The notes beneath the pieces are model-generated. The model made no database searches and was not told the origin of the DNA. It was given only the letters and a program-made list of their open reading frames with translations. DNA of 27,614 nt from an uncultured bacterium (GTDB taxonomy: Bacteria > Bacillota_I > Bacilli_A > RF39 > UBA660): the NCBI GenBank assembly GCA_949286645.1, contig CASEDN010000132.1:1-27614 (forward strand). Direction: 5' to 3'. The translations under genes and the position numbers were made by a program. Of the stretch, positions 14,968 through 22,548 are shown piece by piece (within the stretch, counting starts at the first letter, position 1; every line of letters starts with the position of its first letter).

Positions 14968-15645
14968 ATGCAAGAGAAGTTTAAAAAGCTATATAAAGAA
15001 TATGACAAATTACAAAATGAGTATGGTGATAAAACCTTAGATTCTATCTATAATGGAGGAGAAGCTGATAATCCTGATATTCTTTTTGTTTTTATGAATC
15101 CAACAGGAAGAAATATTGCTAGTCCTAAAACTTGGAAAGGCTTAAAAGCTCCGTGGCTTGGTACTAAGAATATTTGGAAGCTATTTACTGCTATTAATCT
15201 TTTTGATAAAAGTCTATTAGATGAAATAAACGAAAAGAAACCTAAAGACTGGGACTATCTTTTTGCAAACAAAGTCTATGACGAGGTTAAAAGAAATACC
15301 TACTTTATAACAAACTTAGGTAAATGCACCCAAATAGATGCAAGGCCCCTAAAAGATGAAGTTTTAAGAAGTTATCTTGGACTTCTAGAACAAGAAATAG
15401 ATATCGTTAAACCTAAAATAATAATTACTTTTGGTAATCAAGTCTCATCAATTATCTTAAATAAGAAAATATCAGTAGGAGAGTGTAGAAAACAATACTT
15501 TGAAAAAGAAATAGGTAGTAATACTTATAAAATATTTCCAGTCTATTATCCAGTTGGTAATGGCACATTTAATATTGATAAAGCGATAGAAGACTTAAAA
15601 TATATTATAGAAAATTATGTTAAAGATACTGTTAAAACAAAATAG
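14968..15645 (+). CDS. Uracil-DNA glycosylase superfamily protein
   Basis: A 225-residue protein of the UDG superfamily, which excises damaged or deaminated bases. Motif 1 is LFVFMNPTGRN (39-49) with APWLGT after it. The central strand PKIIITFGNQ is at about 149-158, and the later loop PVYYPVGNG is at 191-199, where classic enzymes have HPS. The GxDPGxxE and HPSP motifs are altered, so the substrate or even the activity may differ from classical UDG. I chose ATG 14968 because AGAAAGGT (14953-14960) precedes it, overlapping the stop of the double-HAD gene. The upstream TTG start would overlap that gene and has no ribosome site. The gap of 13 bases implies co-transcription. Confidence 0.82.
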   Translation: MQEKFKKLYKEYDKLQNEYGDKTLDSIYNGGEADNPDILFVFMNPTGRNIASPKTWKGLKAPWLGTKNIWKLFTAINLFDKSLLDEINEKKPKDWDYLFANKVYDEVKRNTYFITNLGKCTQIDARPLKDEVLRSYLGLLEQEIDIVKPKIIITFGNQVSSIILNKKISVGECRKQYFEKEIGSNTYKIFPVYYPVGNGTFNIDKAIEDLKYIIENYVKDTVKTK

Positions 15646-15657
15646 TATCTTTTTATA
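15622..15657 (+). terminator. Terminator of the HAD-UDG operon, overlapping the stop codon
   Basis: A 9-bp stem AAAGATACT/AGTATCTTT (15622-15630 with 15644-15652) is followed by TTATATT. The TAG stop at 15643-15645 lies at the loop-stem border. Confidence 0.75.
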
Positions 15658-15697
15658 TTGACAAACATATAATAACTGTGTATACTGTATATATACA
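15658..15697 (+). promoter_or_regulatory. Promoter and palindromic operator of the GntR-ABC operon
   Basis: A perfect TTGACA (15658-15663), a 17-base spacer and TATACT (15681-15686) make a strong promoter. A perfect palindrome TGTATATATACA (15686-15697) begins in the -10 and covers the start-point. A longer imperfect dyad TGTGTATA/TATATACA spans 15677-15697. This is the natural place for autorepression by the GntR protein. Confidence 0.78.
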
Positions 15698-15710
15698 AAG
15701 AGGTGATTAA

Positions 15711-16091
15711 ATGCAGATAATTATCAGTAATAGTAGTGATATACCAATCTATCAGCAGATAGTTGATAACATTAAAAGGGAAATACTTAATGGTAATTTA
15801 GTAGGAGGAGAGACCTTACCTTCTATTAGAACTCTTGCTAAAGATCTTCGAATTAGTAATATTACCACTAAAAGAGCCTATGAAGAATTAGAAAAAGATG
15901 GTTTTATTGAAGCAGTCGCTACTAAGGGATACTTTGTTAAAAATAAAAGTGAGAACTATTTAAAAGAAGAAATATTAAAGAAAATAGAAGAAAATTTAGA
16001 AGAAGCTTTAACTATCGCAGATACATATCATATTAGTTATGAGGAAGTACTAGAGATATTTAATGCTTTGAAGGAGGATAATAATGGATAA
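15711..16091 (+). CDS. GntR-family (YtrA-type) transcriptional regulator
   Basis: A 126-residue regulator. Residues 10-78 form the winged helix: IPIYQQIVDNIKREI leads, and PSIRTLAKDLRISNITTKRAYEELEKDGFIEA contains the recognition helix, ending in KGYFV. The remaining ~45 residues are a short helical dimerisation tail instead of a ligand domain, the hallmark of the YtrA subfamily. YtrA regulators repress their own operon with ABC genes and respond to cell-wall-active compounds in relatives; that inducer is inference here. The operator sits on its own promoter. The next start codon (16084) overlaps its end by 8 bases. Confidence 0.92.
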   Translation: MQIIISNSSDIPIYQQIVDNIKREILNGNLVGGETLPSIRTLAKDLRISNITTKRAYEELEKDGFIEAVATKGYFVKNKSENYLKEEILKKIEENLEEALTIADTYHISYEEVLEIFNALKEDNNG

Positions 16092-16932
16092 TGTAATTAA
16101 AGTTAATAATTTAACTAAAACTTATGATAACTTTAAATTAGATAATATTACTCTTGAAATAAAGAAAGGTAGTATCATTGGTCTAATAGGAGAAAATGGA
16201 GCAGGGAAGACAACTCTAATTAAACTACTATTAGGTTTAATTAAAAAAGATAAAGGAGACATTTTAATCTTTAATAAAATTTTAAATAATAAAGTAAAGG
16301 AAGATATTGGTGTAGTCTTAGATGATTCATTCTTTCCAGAAGTTATTAAAGTAAAAGATGTTAATTCGATTATGAAAAATATCTATAAAGCTTGGGATGA
16401 AAAATTGTTTTTTAAATATTTAAAAGACTTTTCTTTAAATGAAAATATGTTAATAAAAAACTTATCTAAAGGAATGAAAAAGAAACTAGAAATAATAACC
16501 GTTCTATCTCACCATCCTAAACTATTAATATTAGATGAACCAACTAGTGGATTAGATCCAGTTGTTAGAAAAGAAATATTAGATATATTTTTAGACTTTA
16601 TTGAAAATGGTGAGAACAGTATTTTATTCTCATCCCATATAACCAGTGATATTGAAACCATCGCTGACTATATAATCTTTATAGATAATGGCAAATTAGT
16701 CTTTGATAAAGAAAAAGATGACATCTTAGATAATTATGGAATAGTTAAATGTAATTATAATGACTTTAAGAAGATTTCTAAAGATAATATAATATCTTAT
16801 CGTAAAAATAAATATAACTATGAAGTATTAGTTAATGATAGAAAAAATATTAAGAAAAATAATTCTAACTTAGTTGTTGATAAAGCAACATTAGAAGATA
16901 TTATGTTATTAATAGTGAAAGGAGAAAAATAA
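16084..16932 (+). CDS. ABC transporter ATP-binding protein
   Basis: A 282-residue ABC ATPase. Walker A is GENGAGKTT (36-44), the signature NLSKGMKKKLEI and Walker B LLILDEPTSGLDP follow, and the H-loop histidine is in SSHITSDIE. A ~70-residue C-terminal extension follows the ATPase core (KCNYNDFKKISK onward). It overlaps the GntR gene upstream by 8 bases and the permease downstream by 1 base (TAATG), a tight three-gene operon. It probably powers a small membrane pump or export of a peptide or lipid-linked compound; the substrate is not visible. Confidence 0.93.
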   Translation: MDNVIKVNNLTKTYDNFKLDNITLEIKKGSIIGLIGENGAGKTTLIKLLLGLIKKDKGDILIFNKILNNKVKEDIGVVLDDSFFPEVIKVKDVNSIMKNIYKAWDEKLFFKYLKDFSLNENMLIKNLSKGMKKKLEIITVLSHHPKLLILDEPTSGLDPVVRKEILDIFLDFIENGENSILFSSHITSDIETIADYIIFIDNGKLVFDKEKDDILDNYGIVKCNYNDFKKISKDNIISYRKNKYNYEVLVNDRKNIKKNNSNLVVDKATLEDIMLLIVKGEK

Positions 16933-17585
16933 TGAAAGGTTTAATTATTAAAGATTTATGTGTAATTAAAAATCAGATGAAAACATTATTATTAGTACTA
17001 GCTTTCTTTATTATCTTTTCAATTATTAATGAAGATGCAACATTCATTCTTTTCTTAGTACCATTTTATATGATAATGATTCTTATAACTGCCTTTAGTT
17101 ATGATGAGTTTAATAAATGGGATTGTTACTGTAATAGTCTACCACTTAGTAGAAAAGAAATTGTTAAAGCTAAGTACTTATTATTTAATACTTCATCCCT
17201 TATTGTTTTAGTACTAGGAATACTAGCATCATTTATCATTCCAAACTTTGTAGGAAATACTACCTTTGAATCTATTTATGCAAGTATTATTGGTGTTGCC
17301 TTTGGTATATGTTTAGTAATATCTCTACTAATTCCGTTTTACTATAAATTTGGATCCCAAAAGGGAAGAATAATGCTATTCCTTACCATTACTATACTGG
17401 CATTAATAATAGGAATAATTACTAGTTTAGATATCTTTAACAATGTAGAGTTAATGAATATAATTAATAGTCTAAATAACTTAAGCTTAGGAATGTTTAC
17501 CTTACTTTTAATAATAGTAACAGTTATAATTATGACTATTTCATATTACATATCAGTTAGAATATATAATAATAAAGAATTATAA
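16932..17585 (+). CDS. ABC-2 type permease subunit
   Basis: A 217-residue integral membrane protein and partner of the ATPase. About six hydrophobic helices are seen (roughly 16-33, 36-54, 78-98, 112-133, 142-164 and 182-210). The soluble N-terminus and the segment FSYDEFNKWDCYCNSLPLSRKEIVKAKY (about 55-82) match the ABC-2 family found in YtrA-type operons, where the coupling helix carries SLPLSR. The start overlaps the ATPase stop in TAATG. It is followed by a strong terminator. Export is more likely than import because there is no binding protein. Confidence 0.9.
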   Translation: MKGLIIKDLCVIKNQMKTLLLVLAFFIIFSIINEDATFILFLVPFYMIMILITAFSYDEFNKWDCYCNSLPLSRKEIVKAKYLLFNTSSLIVLVLGILASFIIPNFVGNTTFESIYASIIGVAFGICLVISLLIPFYYKFGSQKGRIMLFLTITILALIIGIITSLDIFNNVELMNIINSLNNLSLGMFTLLLIIVTVIIMTISYYISVRIYNNKEL

Positions 17586-17588
17586 TAA

Positions 17589-17624
17589 AAAGGAAGTCTA
17601 TTACTAGATTTCCTTTAATTTCTA
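17589..17624. terminator. Terminator of the GntR-ABC operon, likely also of tRNA-Cys
   Basis: A 12-bp stem AAAGGAAGTCTA/TAGATTTCCTTT (17589-17600 with 17605-17616, one G-T pair) has a 4-base loop. T-rich sequence flanks both sides, so it can stop the minus-strand tRNA transcript too. Confidence 0.85.
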
Positions 17625-17626
17625 AT

Positions 17627-17700
17627 TGGAGGGCCTAGTCGGATTTGAACCAACGATCAGGGAGTTGCAGTCCCACGCCTTACCACTTGGCTATAGACCC
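17627..17700 (-). tRNA. tRNA-Cys (GCA)
   Basis: A 74-base tRNA on the minus strand with CCA encoded. The acceptor stem is GGGTCTA/TAGGCCC (one wobble), the anticodon loop reads CTGCAAC with anticodon GCA, and the T-arm has GGTTCAAATCC. A minus-strand TATAAT at 17710-17715 could be its -10. Confidence 0.95.
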
Positions 17701-17793
17701 ATCTAATACATTATATTTCAAAGTTGCAAATATATTCTCTCATATATCTTTATATTTGTCAAATAATAAGTTTTTATGTAGCAAAAAAAATAC

Positions 17794-17821
17794 TTGCCTA
17801 TTATTGGATTTATGATACAAT
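17794..17821 (+). promoter_or_regulatory. Promoter of tRNA-Gly
   Basis: TTGCCT (17794-17799) and TACAAT (17816-17821) are 16 bases apart, with an extended -10 TGA directly before the hexamer. The tRNA begins 17 bases after the -10. Confidence 0.7.
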
Positions 17822-17838
17822 ATATATGTATTTGTTTT

Positions 17839-17913
17839 GCGGATGTAGTTTAGTGGTTAGAATATGGCCTTGCCAAGGCTGTGACGGGGATTCGATTTCC
17901 CTCATCCGCTCCA
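17839..17913 (+). tRNA. tRNA-Gly (GCC)
   Basis: A 75-base tRNA with a perfect acceptor stem GCGGATG/CATCCGC, anticodon loop TTGCCAA with anticodon GCC, T-loop TTCGATT and encoded CCA. It has its own promoter and terminator. Confidence 0.95.
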
Positions 17914-17926
17914 TAATGAATTTAAT

Positions 17927-17956
17927 ACTCGCACTTAATTGTGTGAGTTTTATATT
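17927..17956 (+). terminator. Terminator of tRNA-Gly
   Basis: An 8-bp stem ACTCGCAC/GTGTGAGT (17927-17934 with 17941-17948, one G-T pair) and a 6-base loop are followed by TTTATATT. Confidence 0.8.
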
Positions 17957-17984
17957 ATATAAATTTATTGAAAGGAATAATAAT

Positions 17985-18527
17985 ATGAACGATAGAATAA
18001 CCTTGATATCACTTTTTAACATAGAAGATTTAAATAAAATAAATAATACCATAAATAATGTAACAGAACCATTATGTAAAGTACCATATATAAAGAATAT
18101 AGATAATAGAACATCTATAGATACATTACCTTATCATTTTACTTTATCTGCTTGGAATATAGAAGAAAAGGACTTTATACTGAAAAAACTATCAAATATA
18201 AACTTTAATAGCTTTAAAATAACTGTTAGCAGTATAGAAGTAATGAATAGCAAAGAAAATAGCTATGTATTGTATTTTAAAATTAAAGAAAATAGGAAAC
18301 TAAAAAAATTACAAGAAAAGGTATATAATATTTTACCTATTGAAAAATATAATCCTAATAGTTTTGAGTTTCATATAACTATTCATGTTGATAAAAATTA
18401 CGATAAAATAATTAAAATAAAAAAAGAATTAGAACAAAGTTTTATTCCTTTTGAATTGCCGGTTAGTTCCATAGGATTATTTGAAATATATCCAGCAAAA
18501 TTAGTAGAAAAGTTTAGTAGTGATTGA
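17985..18527 (+). CDS. 2H phosphoesterase superfamily (2'-5' RNA ligase/LigT-like) protein
   Basis: A 180-residue protein with the two His-x-Thr motifs that define 2H phosphoesterases: YHFTLSAW (H51, T53) and FHITIHVD (H130, T132), about 80 residues apart as expected for two half-domains. Such enzymes hydrolyse or ligate 2',3'-cyclic phosphate ends or cyclic nucleotides. I chose ATG 17985, preceded by GAAAGGAA; the longer upstream frame runs through the tRNA-Gly gene and is not real. It lies just behind the tRNA-Gly terminator, so readthrough or a weak own promoter drives it. An RNA end-processing role is possible but unproven. It uses TGA as stop, evidence for the standard code. Confidence 0.82.
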   Translation: MNDRITLISLFNIEDLNKINNTINNVTEPLCKVPYIKNIDNRTSIDTLPYHFTLSAWNIEEKDFILKKLSNINFNSFKITVSSIEVMNSKENSYVLYFKIKENRKLKKLQEKVYNILPIEKYNPNSFEFHITIHVDKNYDKIIKIKKELEQSFIPFELPVSSIGLFEIYPAKLVEKFSSD

Positions 18528-18534
18528 ATATTAT

Positions 18535-18565
18535 ATAGTCTTTGAAAAACAAGACTATTTTTAAA
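18535..18565 (+). terminator. Terminator of the 2H phosphoesterase gene
   Basis: An 8-bp perfect stem ATAGTCTT/AAGACTAT (18535-18542 with 18551-18558) and TTTTAAAT. It lies between convergent genes and may also help end the GNAT transcript, though the minus-side T-run is poor. Confidence 0.75.
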
Positions 18566-18977
18566 TATATTTTCTAAATACATTAGTATCTCTAATAACA
18601 AAACCATTTTTTAAATATAAGTGATTAGCAGCTTCTCTGGAAGACTTAGAAGTTAATTCTATATAACTAACATCATCATTCTTTGCATAATTAAAAATGA
18701 ACTCTAACATTTTAGTTGCAATACTCATATTTTGATAATTACTATCAACGCAAACGTAAGAAAGAAAATAATAATAATATTTTTTAAATGGATTATATAA
18801 TTTATCTACTCTAAGGTAGCCAACTATTTTTTTATCTATAATAGCGACTATACCAAAACTATTAAGGTTATCTTCTAAAGATTTTATATTATCACTGATA
18901 TTAAAATTATCTTTTACTAAATTTATAATCTCATTAAAATCATTGTTAACATACTTTCTAATAACTAAATTATCCAT
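18561..18977 (-). CDS. GNAT family N-acetyltransferase
   Basis: A 138-residue acetyltransferase-fold protein. The N-terminal strand and helix are IRKYVNNDFNEIINLV. The acetyl-CoA motif A is in VCVDSNYQNMSIATKML (76-91), with a Q-N-M-S-I-A loop replacing the usual Q/R-x-x-G-x-G/A, so the loop is slightly degenerate. Motif B is LYLKNGF (120-126). The substrate is unknown. A longer frame begins at 18983, but the GGAGG at 18984-18988 is then directly adjacent to its ATG; the ATG at 18977 has a proper 6-base spacing, so I start there. Its promoter overlaps that of the divergent YitT gene. Confidence 0.85.
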   Translation of the reverse strand: MDNLVIRKYVNNDFNEIINLVKDNFNISDNIKSLEDNLNSFGIVAIIDKKIVGYLRVDKLYNPFKKYYYYFLSYVCVDSNYQNMSIATKMLEFIFNYAKNDDVSYIELTSKSSREAANHLYLKNGFVIRDTNVFRKYI

Positions 18978-19009
18978 AATCATCCTCCAGATTTATCTTT
19001 TCTAAAGTA

Positions 19010-19063
19010 ATTATACATTTATTTTCATAAAATTACAAAAAAATTAACTTTTTCCTGTATAAT
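19010..19063. promoter_or_regulatory. Divergent promoters of the GNAT and YitT genes
   Basis: On the minus strand TTGTAA (19033-19038) and TATAAT (19010-19015) are 17 bases apart. On the plus strand TATAAT (19058-19063) precedes the YitT start by 18 bases. The regions abut. Confidence 0.6.
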
Positions 19064-19081
19064 ATAAAAGGAGGTATATAT

Positions 19082-19975
19082 ATGGCAAAAATAAAAAACA
19101 ATCGTTTAAAAACAATTTTATCTTATATTATAATTATATTAGCAGCCACACTAGCTGCCTATTCCCTAGATACTTTTCTAATACCTAATAACATTTTAGA
19201 TGGAGGAGTTACAGGTATATCTATTATAATATCCAAAGTATTCTCTATACCTATTAGTTTACTTGTTATTCTTATTAATATTCCTTTTGTTTATGTGGGT
19301 TATCGTAACTTAGGGAAAAATTTTTTAATAAGAACAATAATCGCGATGTTAACTTTTTCTATCTCTCTTAGTTTCTTTGAATCATTTCATGAAGTTACAG
19401 ATGAAATATTACTTGCAACTATCTTTGGAGGAATTCTTTTAGGAATAGGAGTAGGATTAGTTATAAGAATGGGAGCCTGTGTTGATGGAACAGAATCAGT
19501 CGCTCTTGTTATAAGTAAGAAAACATCTTTATCAGTAGGCCAAATTGTTATGGTATTTAACTTTCTTATCTATGGATGTGCAGCCTTAATCTTTGGAATA
19601 GATAGAGCCCTTTATTCAATCTTAACTTATTTTATAACATTTAAAGTAATAGATCTTGTCTCAGAAGGATTAGAACAAGCGAAAGCAGCTTTAATTGTAA
19701 CTGAGAAGGGTACAGATATGGCTAATGAAATATATAAAAGACTTGGTAGAACGGTAACAAGAATAAATGGTCGAGGACTTTTATCTGGAGAAAAAGAAGT
19801 AATGTATTGTGTCTTAACAAGAATAGAAGTATTTGAACTAAAGAAGATTGCTAATGAAATGGATGAAAGTGCTTTTATATCAATATTAGAAGTATCTGAT
19901 ATTATAGGTAATCATATTAAATCAACAAAAAAGTATAAAACTAAAAAAAGTACTACGAGAATAAAAGAAGTATAA
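19082..19975 (+). CDS. YitT family membrane protein
   Basis: A 297-residue protein of the YitT (DUF161/DUF2179) family, widespread and multi-copy in Firmicutes, with no established transport or enzymatic role. The first ~180 residues contain about five hydrophobic helices, with the conserved LIPNNILDGGVTGISI segment near 35-52 and MGACVDGTESVAL near 132-146. The C-terminal domain (about 205-285) is the soluble DUF2179 part, which includes GRTVTRINGRGLLSGEKEVMY and ALILEVSDI-like strands. The end is basic (KKYKTKKSTTR). It starts with AGGAGG just before ATG 19082. A 44-base gap separates it from the LysM-GH18 gene on the same strand. Confidence 0.92.
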   Translation: MAKIKNNRLKTILSYIIIILAATLAAYSLDTFLIPNNILDGGVTGISIIISKVFSIPISLLVILINIPFVYVGYRNLGKNFLIRTIIAMLTFSISLSFFESFHEVTDEILLATIFGGILLGIGVGLVIRMGACVDGTESVALVISKKTSLSVGQIVMVFNFLIYGCAALIFGIDRALYSILTYFITFKVIDLVSEGLEQAKAALIVTEKGTDMANEIYKRLGRTVTRINGRGLLSGEKEVMYCVLTRIEVFELKKIANEMDESAFISILEVSDIIGNHIKSTKKYKTKKSTTRIKEV

Positions 19976-20019
19976 TAATTATAATTTAATAATATAGTTA
20001 AAGTGTAAGGAGTGATACT

Positions 20020-21141
20020 TTGACTATATATACAGTACAAAGAGGTGATACCCTTTATGGTATTGCTAGAAAGTTTGGAGTACCAGTAAGAGAAATAACA
20101 GACCTTAATGGTCTATCTAATGTAAATCGTTTAATGATAGGGCAAGCTTTAGTGATACCAAGTGAAGTATTACCAAGTATTTTAGTAAATGGCTATGCTT
20201 ATCCAACTATTAGTGATACAACTCTTGCTTTAACACTACCTAGTTTGACATTTTTAAGTATCTTTAGTTATCATGTAACACCTAGTGGTAACTTAACACC
20301 AATAAGTGATAGTAGAGCTATAAGAGCAGCAAAAGATAATAATACACTACCAATGTTAGTTATGACTAATATAGGTTCTACTGGTAGATTTGATAGTGAC
20401 CTTGCCCATGCTATTTTATCTAATGAAGAAGTACAAGATAGATTAATATCTAATTTAATAACAACTCTAAGAAATAAAGGTTATGCAGGAGTTGATATTG
20501 ACTTTGAATATGTATATCCTATGGATAAAGAGTTATATAATGATTTTCTAGAAAAAGTAGTAGGTAGACTTCATGAAGAAGACTTTATTGTAACAACAGC
20601 AGTAGCACCTAAAGTAAGAGAAAATCAGACAGGAACTTTATACGAAGCCCATGATTATGCTACTCATGGAAGACTTGCTGATCATGTAATTATAATGACT
20701 TATGAATGGGGTTATACTTATGGACCACCTATGGCTGTTGCACCTCTTAATCAAGTAGAAAGAGTAATACAATATGCCGTTACTGCTATACCAAGTAAGA
20801 AAATACTAATGGGTATACCTAACTATGGATATGATTGGACCTTACCTTATGAACCAGGAAGACCAGCTAGATCAATTTCTAATACTGCTGCAGTAGCCCT
20901 TGCTGTAGAAAAAGGAGTAGAAATCCAATTTGACCCTGTAGCGAAAGCTCCGTATTTTTATTATAAAGATGAAAGTGGAGCCTTACATATAGTTTGGTTT
21001 GAAGATGCTAGAAGTATAAAAGCAAAGCTAGACCTTGTTACTAAGTATAATTTAGGAGGAATTAGTATTTGGACAGTTATGAATTATTTCCCACAGATGT
21101 ATGCTGTTTTAAATAGTAATTTCCAAGTAGAGAAAGGATAA
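20020..21141 (+). CDS. LysM domain glycoside hydrolase family 18 (YaaH/SleL-like)
   Basis: A 373-residue two-domain protein. A LysM peptidoglycan-binding module (YTVQRGDTLYGIARKFG to GQALVIPS, residues 4-48) is followed by a GH18 TIM barrel (about 55-370). The catalytic strand is GVDIDFEYV with the acid E163. MTYEWGY and ISIWTVMNY are the later barrel motifs. There is no signal peptide; the LysM starts at residue 2. This matches spore-type enzymes such as YaaH and SleL, which are delivered inside the mother cell and act on cortex N-acetylglucosamine linkages. A spore role is therefore inferred. The start is TTG at 20020, supported by AAGGAGTG at 20007-20014. Alternatively it is a general wall glucosaminidase. 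Confidence 0.87.
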   Translation: MTIYTVQRGDTLYGIARKFGVPVREITDLNGLSNVNRLMIGQALVIPSEVLPSILVNGYAYPTISDTTLALTLPSLTFLSIFSYHVTPSGNLTPISDSRAIRAAKDNNTLPMLVMTNIGSTGRFDSDLAHAILSNEEVQDRLISNLITTLRNKGYAGVDIDFEYVYPMDKELYNDFLEKVVGRLHEEDFIVTTAVAPKVRENQTGTLYEAHDYATHGRLADHVIIMTYEWGYTYGPPMAVAPLNQVERVIQYAVTAIPSKKILMGIPNYGYDWTLPYEPGRPARSISNTAAVALAVEKGVEIQFDPVAKAPYFYYKDESGALHIVWFEDARSIKAKLDLVTKYNLGGISIWTVMNYFPQMYAVLNSNFQVEKG

Positions 21142-21153
21142 CCTTCTTTTTTC
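21131..21153 (+). terminator. Imperfect terminator of the LysM-GH18 gene
   Basis: AGAAAGG pairs with CCTTCT (one A-C mismatch) around an ATAA loop that contains the TAA stop (21139-21141). It is followed by a T-run. The stem is weak. Confidence 0.5.
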
Positions 21154-21156
21154 TTG

Positions 21157-21184
21157 TACAAAAAAACTCTCATATAGAGAGTTA
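21157..21184 (-). terminator. Terminator of the tRNA-Arg/tRNA-Pro transcript
   Basis: On the minus strand the 7-bp stem AACTCTC/GAGAGTT (21165-21171 with 21177-21183) is followed by a run of T. It lies directly downstream of tRNA-Pro. Confidence 0.8.
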
Positions 21185-21194
21185 ATAATCTAAC

Positions 21195-21271
21195 TGGTCG
21201 GGAAGACAGGATTTGAACCTGCAACCCCTTGGTCCCAAACCAAGTGCTCTACCAAGTTGAGCCACTTCCCG
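21195..21271 (-). tRNA. tRNA-Pro (TGG)
   Basis: A 77-base tRNA with acceptor stem CGGGAAG/CTTCCCG, anticodon loop TTTGGGA (anticodon TGG), T-loop TTCAAAT and encoded CCA. It lies 6 bases after tRNA-Arg on the same strand, so the two share a transcript. Confidence 0.95.
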
Positions 21272-21277
21272 ATAATA

Positions 21278-21354
<77 letters not shown>

Positions 21355-21386
21355 AGCTACATAGGTCTTTCTTTAAAACTGATACT

Positions 21387-21415
21387 ATATTATCACTGTT
21401 TTCTCACTTCGTCAA
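21387..21415 (-). promoter_or_regulatory. Promoter of the tRNA-Arg/tRNA-Pro pair
   Basis: On the minus strand TTGACG (21410-21415) and TAATAT (21387-21392) are separated by 17 bases with TGA in front of the -10. This is one of the best promoters of the window. Confidence 0.78.
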
Positions 21416-21455
21416 GTGAATTTTGCAAATTTTCTTTTCTATATGATTATATGTG

Positions 21456-21464
21456 TGATATCAT
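21456..21464 (+). promoter_or_regulatory. Extended -10 promoter of galE
   Basis: TGA-TATCAT at 21456-21464, 23 bases upstream of the galE start. No good -35 is seen at the right distance. Confidence 0.5.
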
Positions 21465-21486
21465 AAATATATGAGGAGATGATAAA

Positions 21487-22491
21487 ATGAAGATATTAGT
21501 AACAGGAGGACTAGGTTTTATTGGAAGTCATACCTGTGTAGAACTATTAAATGAAAACTATGAAGTTGTTATTATCGATAACTTATCTAACTCTAGTATT
21601 GATGTTTTAGATAAAATAGAAGAAATAACTTCTAAAAGACCTAAATTTTATGAGATTGATGCCTGTGATAAAGAAAAAGTTAGTGTTGTATTTAAAGAAA
21701 ATAAAATAGATGCCGTTATCCATTTTGCAGGATATAAAGCAGTAGGAGAATCAGTTAGTGAACCATTAAAGTATTATCGTAATAATCTAGATTCAACTCT
21801 TACATTATTAGAAGTTATGAAGGGAGAGAATTGTCATAATTTTGTCTTTTCATCAAGTGCCACTGTTTATGGTTCACCTAAAGAATTACCAATTAAAGAA
21901 GATTTCCCGCTATCTACTACTAATCCTTATGGTACAACTAAATTAATGATTGAAAGAATTCTTGCTGATGTTTCTAAAGCCGACAAAGATTTATCTATAA
22001 TTGTGCTTAGATATTTTAATCCAATAGGAGCTCATAAGAGTGGCTTAATAGGAGAAAAACCTAATGGTATTCCAAATAACTTAATGCCATATATTGTTAG
22101 AGTTGCTAATAAAGAATTACCAATTTTAAGTGTCTTTGGAAATGATTATGATACTCATGATGGTACAGGAGTAAGAGACTATATCCACGTAGTTGATCTT
22201 GCTAAAGGACATTTAAAAGCATTAGAGAAGAGTGTCAACTTTAAAGGAATAGAGTACTATAACTTAGGAACAGGAACAGGTTATAGTGTCCTAGATTTAG
22301 TTAATACTTTTGAAAAAGTAAATAATGTTGAAGTACCATATAAAATAGTAGATAGACGTCCTGGTGATATCGCAGCATGTTACGCAGACCCTACAAAAGC
22401 TTATAAAGAACTAGGATTTAAAGCAGAATATGGTATAGAAGATATGTGTAGAGATTCTTATAACTTTATACTTAACAATAAGTCCAACTAG
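21487..22491 (+). CDS. galE: UDP-glucose 4-epimerase
   Basis: A 334-residue extended short-chain dehydrogenase that interconverts UDP-glucose and UDP-galactose with bound NAD. The NAD motif GGLGFIGSH is at 7-15, SSSATVYG at 122-129 and the catalytic YGTTK (Y148, K152) follow, and the sugar-binding segment has RYFNPIGAH. The length and motif order are textbook GalE. It is a single-gene unit with a GAGGAG ribosome site and probably supplies UDP-galactose for surface polymers or uses dietary galactose. No other Leloir genes are nearby. Its last codons and stop form the terminator. Confidence 0.95.
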   Translation: MKILVTGGLGFIGSHTCVELLNENYEVVIIDNLSNSSIDVLDKIEEITSKRPKFYEIDACDKEKVSVVFKENKIDAVIHFAGYKAVGESVSEPLKYYRNNLDSTLTLLEVMKGENCHNFVFSSSATVYGSPKELPIKEDFPLSTTNPYGTTKLMIERILADVSKADKDLSIIVLRYFNPIGAHKSGLIGEKPNGIPNNLMPYIVRVANKELPILSVFGNDYDTHDGTGVRDYIHVVDLAKGHLKALEKSVNFKGIEYYNLGTGTGYSVLDLVNTFEKVNNVEVPYKIVDRRPGDIAACYADPTKAYKELGFKAEYGIEDMCRDSYNFILNNKSN

Positions 22492-22505
22492 GACTTTCTT
22501 TTTTT
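22480..22505 (+). terminator. Terminator of galE overlapping its stop codon
   Basis: A 6-bp stem AAGTCC/GGACTT (22480-22485 with 22491-22496) is followed by TCTTTTTTTG. The TAG stop (22489-22491) is in the loop and stem. Confidence 0.8.
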
Positions 22506-22514
22506 GAGAAAATA

Positions 22515-22523
22515 TGATATAAT
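22515..22523 (+). promoter_or_regulatory. Extended -10 promoter of the Cys-His-Asp protein gene
   Basis: A perfect TGA-TATAAT 25 bases before the ATG. Its -35 position falls in the galE terminator T-tract. Confidence 0.65.
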
Positions 22524-22548
22524 GTAGCCATCAAAAGGGGATGAGGTT

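Noticed and set aside
17724..17984. N-terminal extension of the 2H phosphoesterase frame
   Set aside because: It runs through the tRNA-Gly gene and its terminator. The ATG at 17985 has a good ribosome site.
18398..18607. Minus-strand frame overlapping the 2H phosphoesterase and GNAT ends
   Set aside because: It crosses a terminator and lacks a ribosome site.
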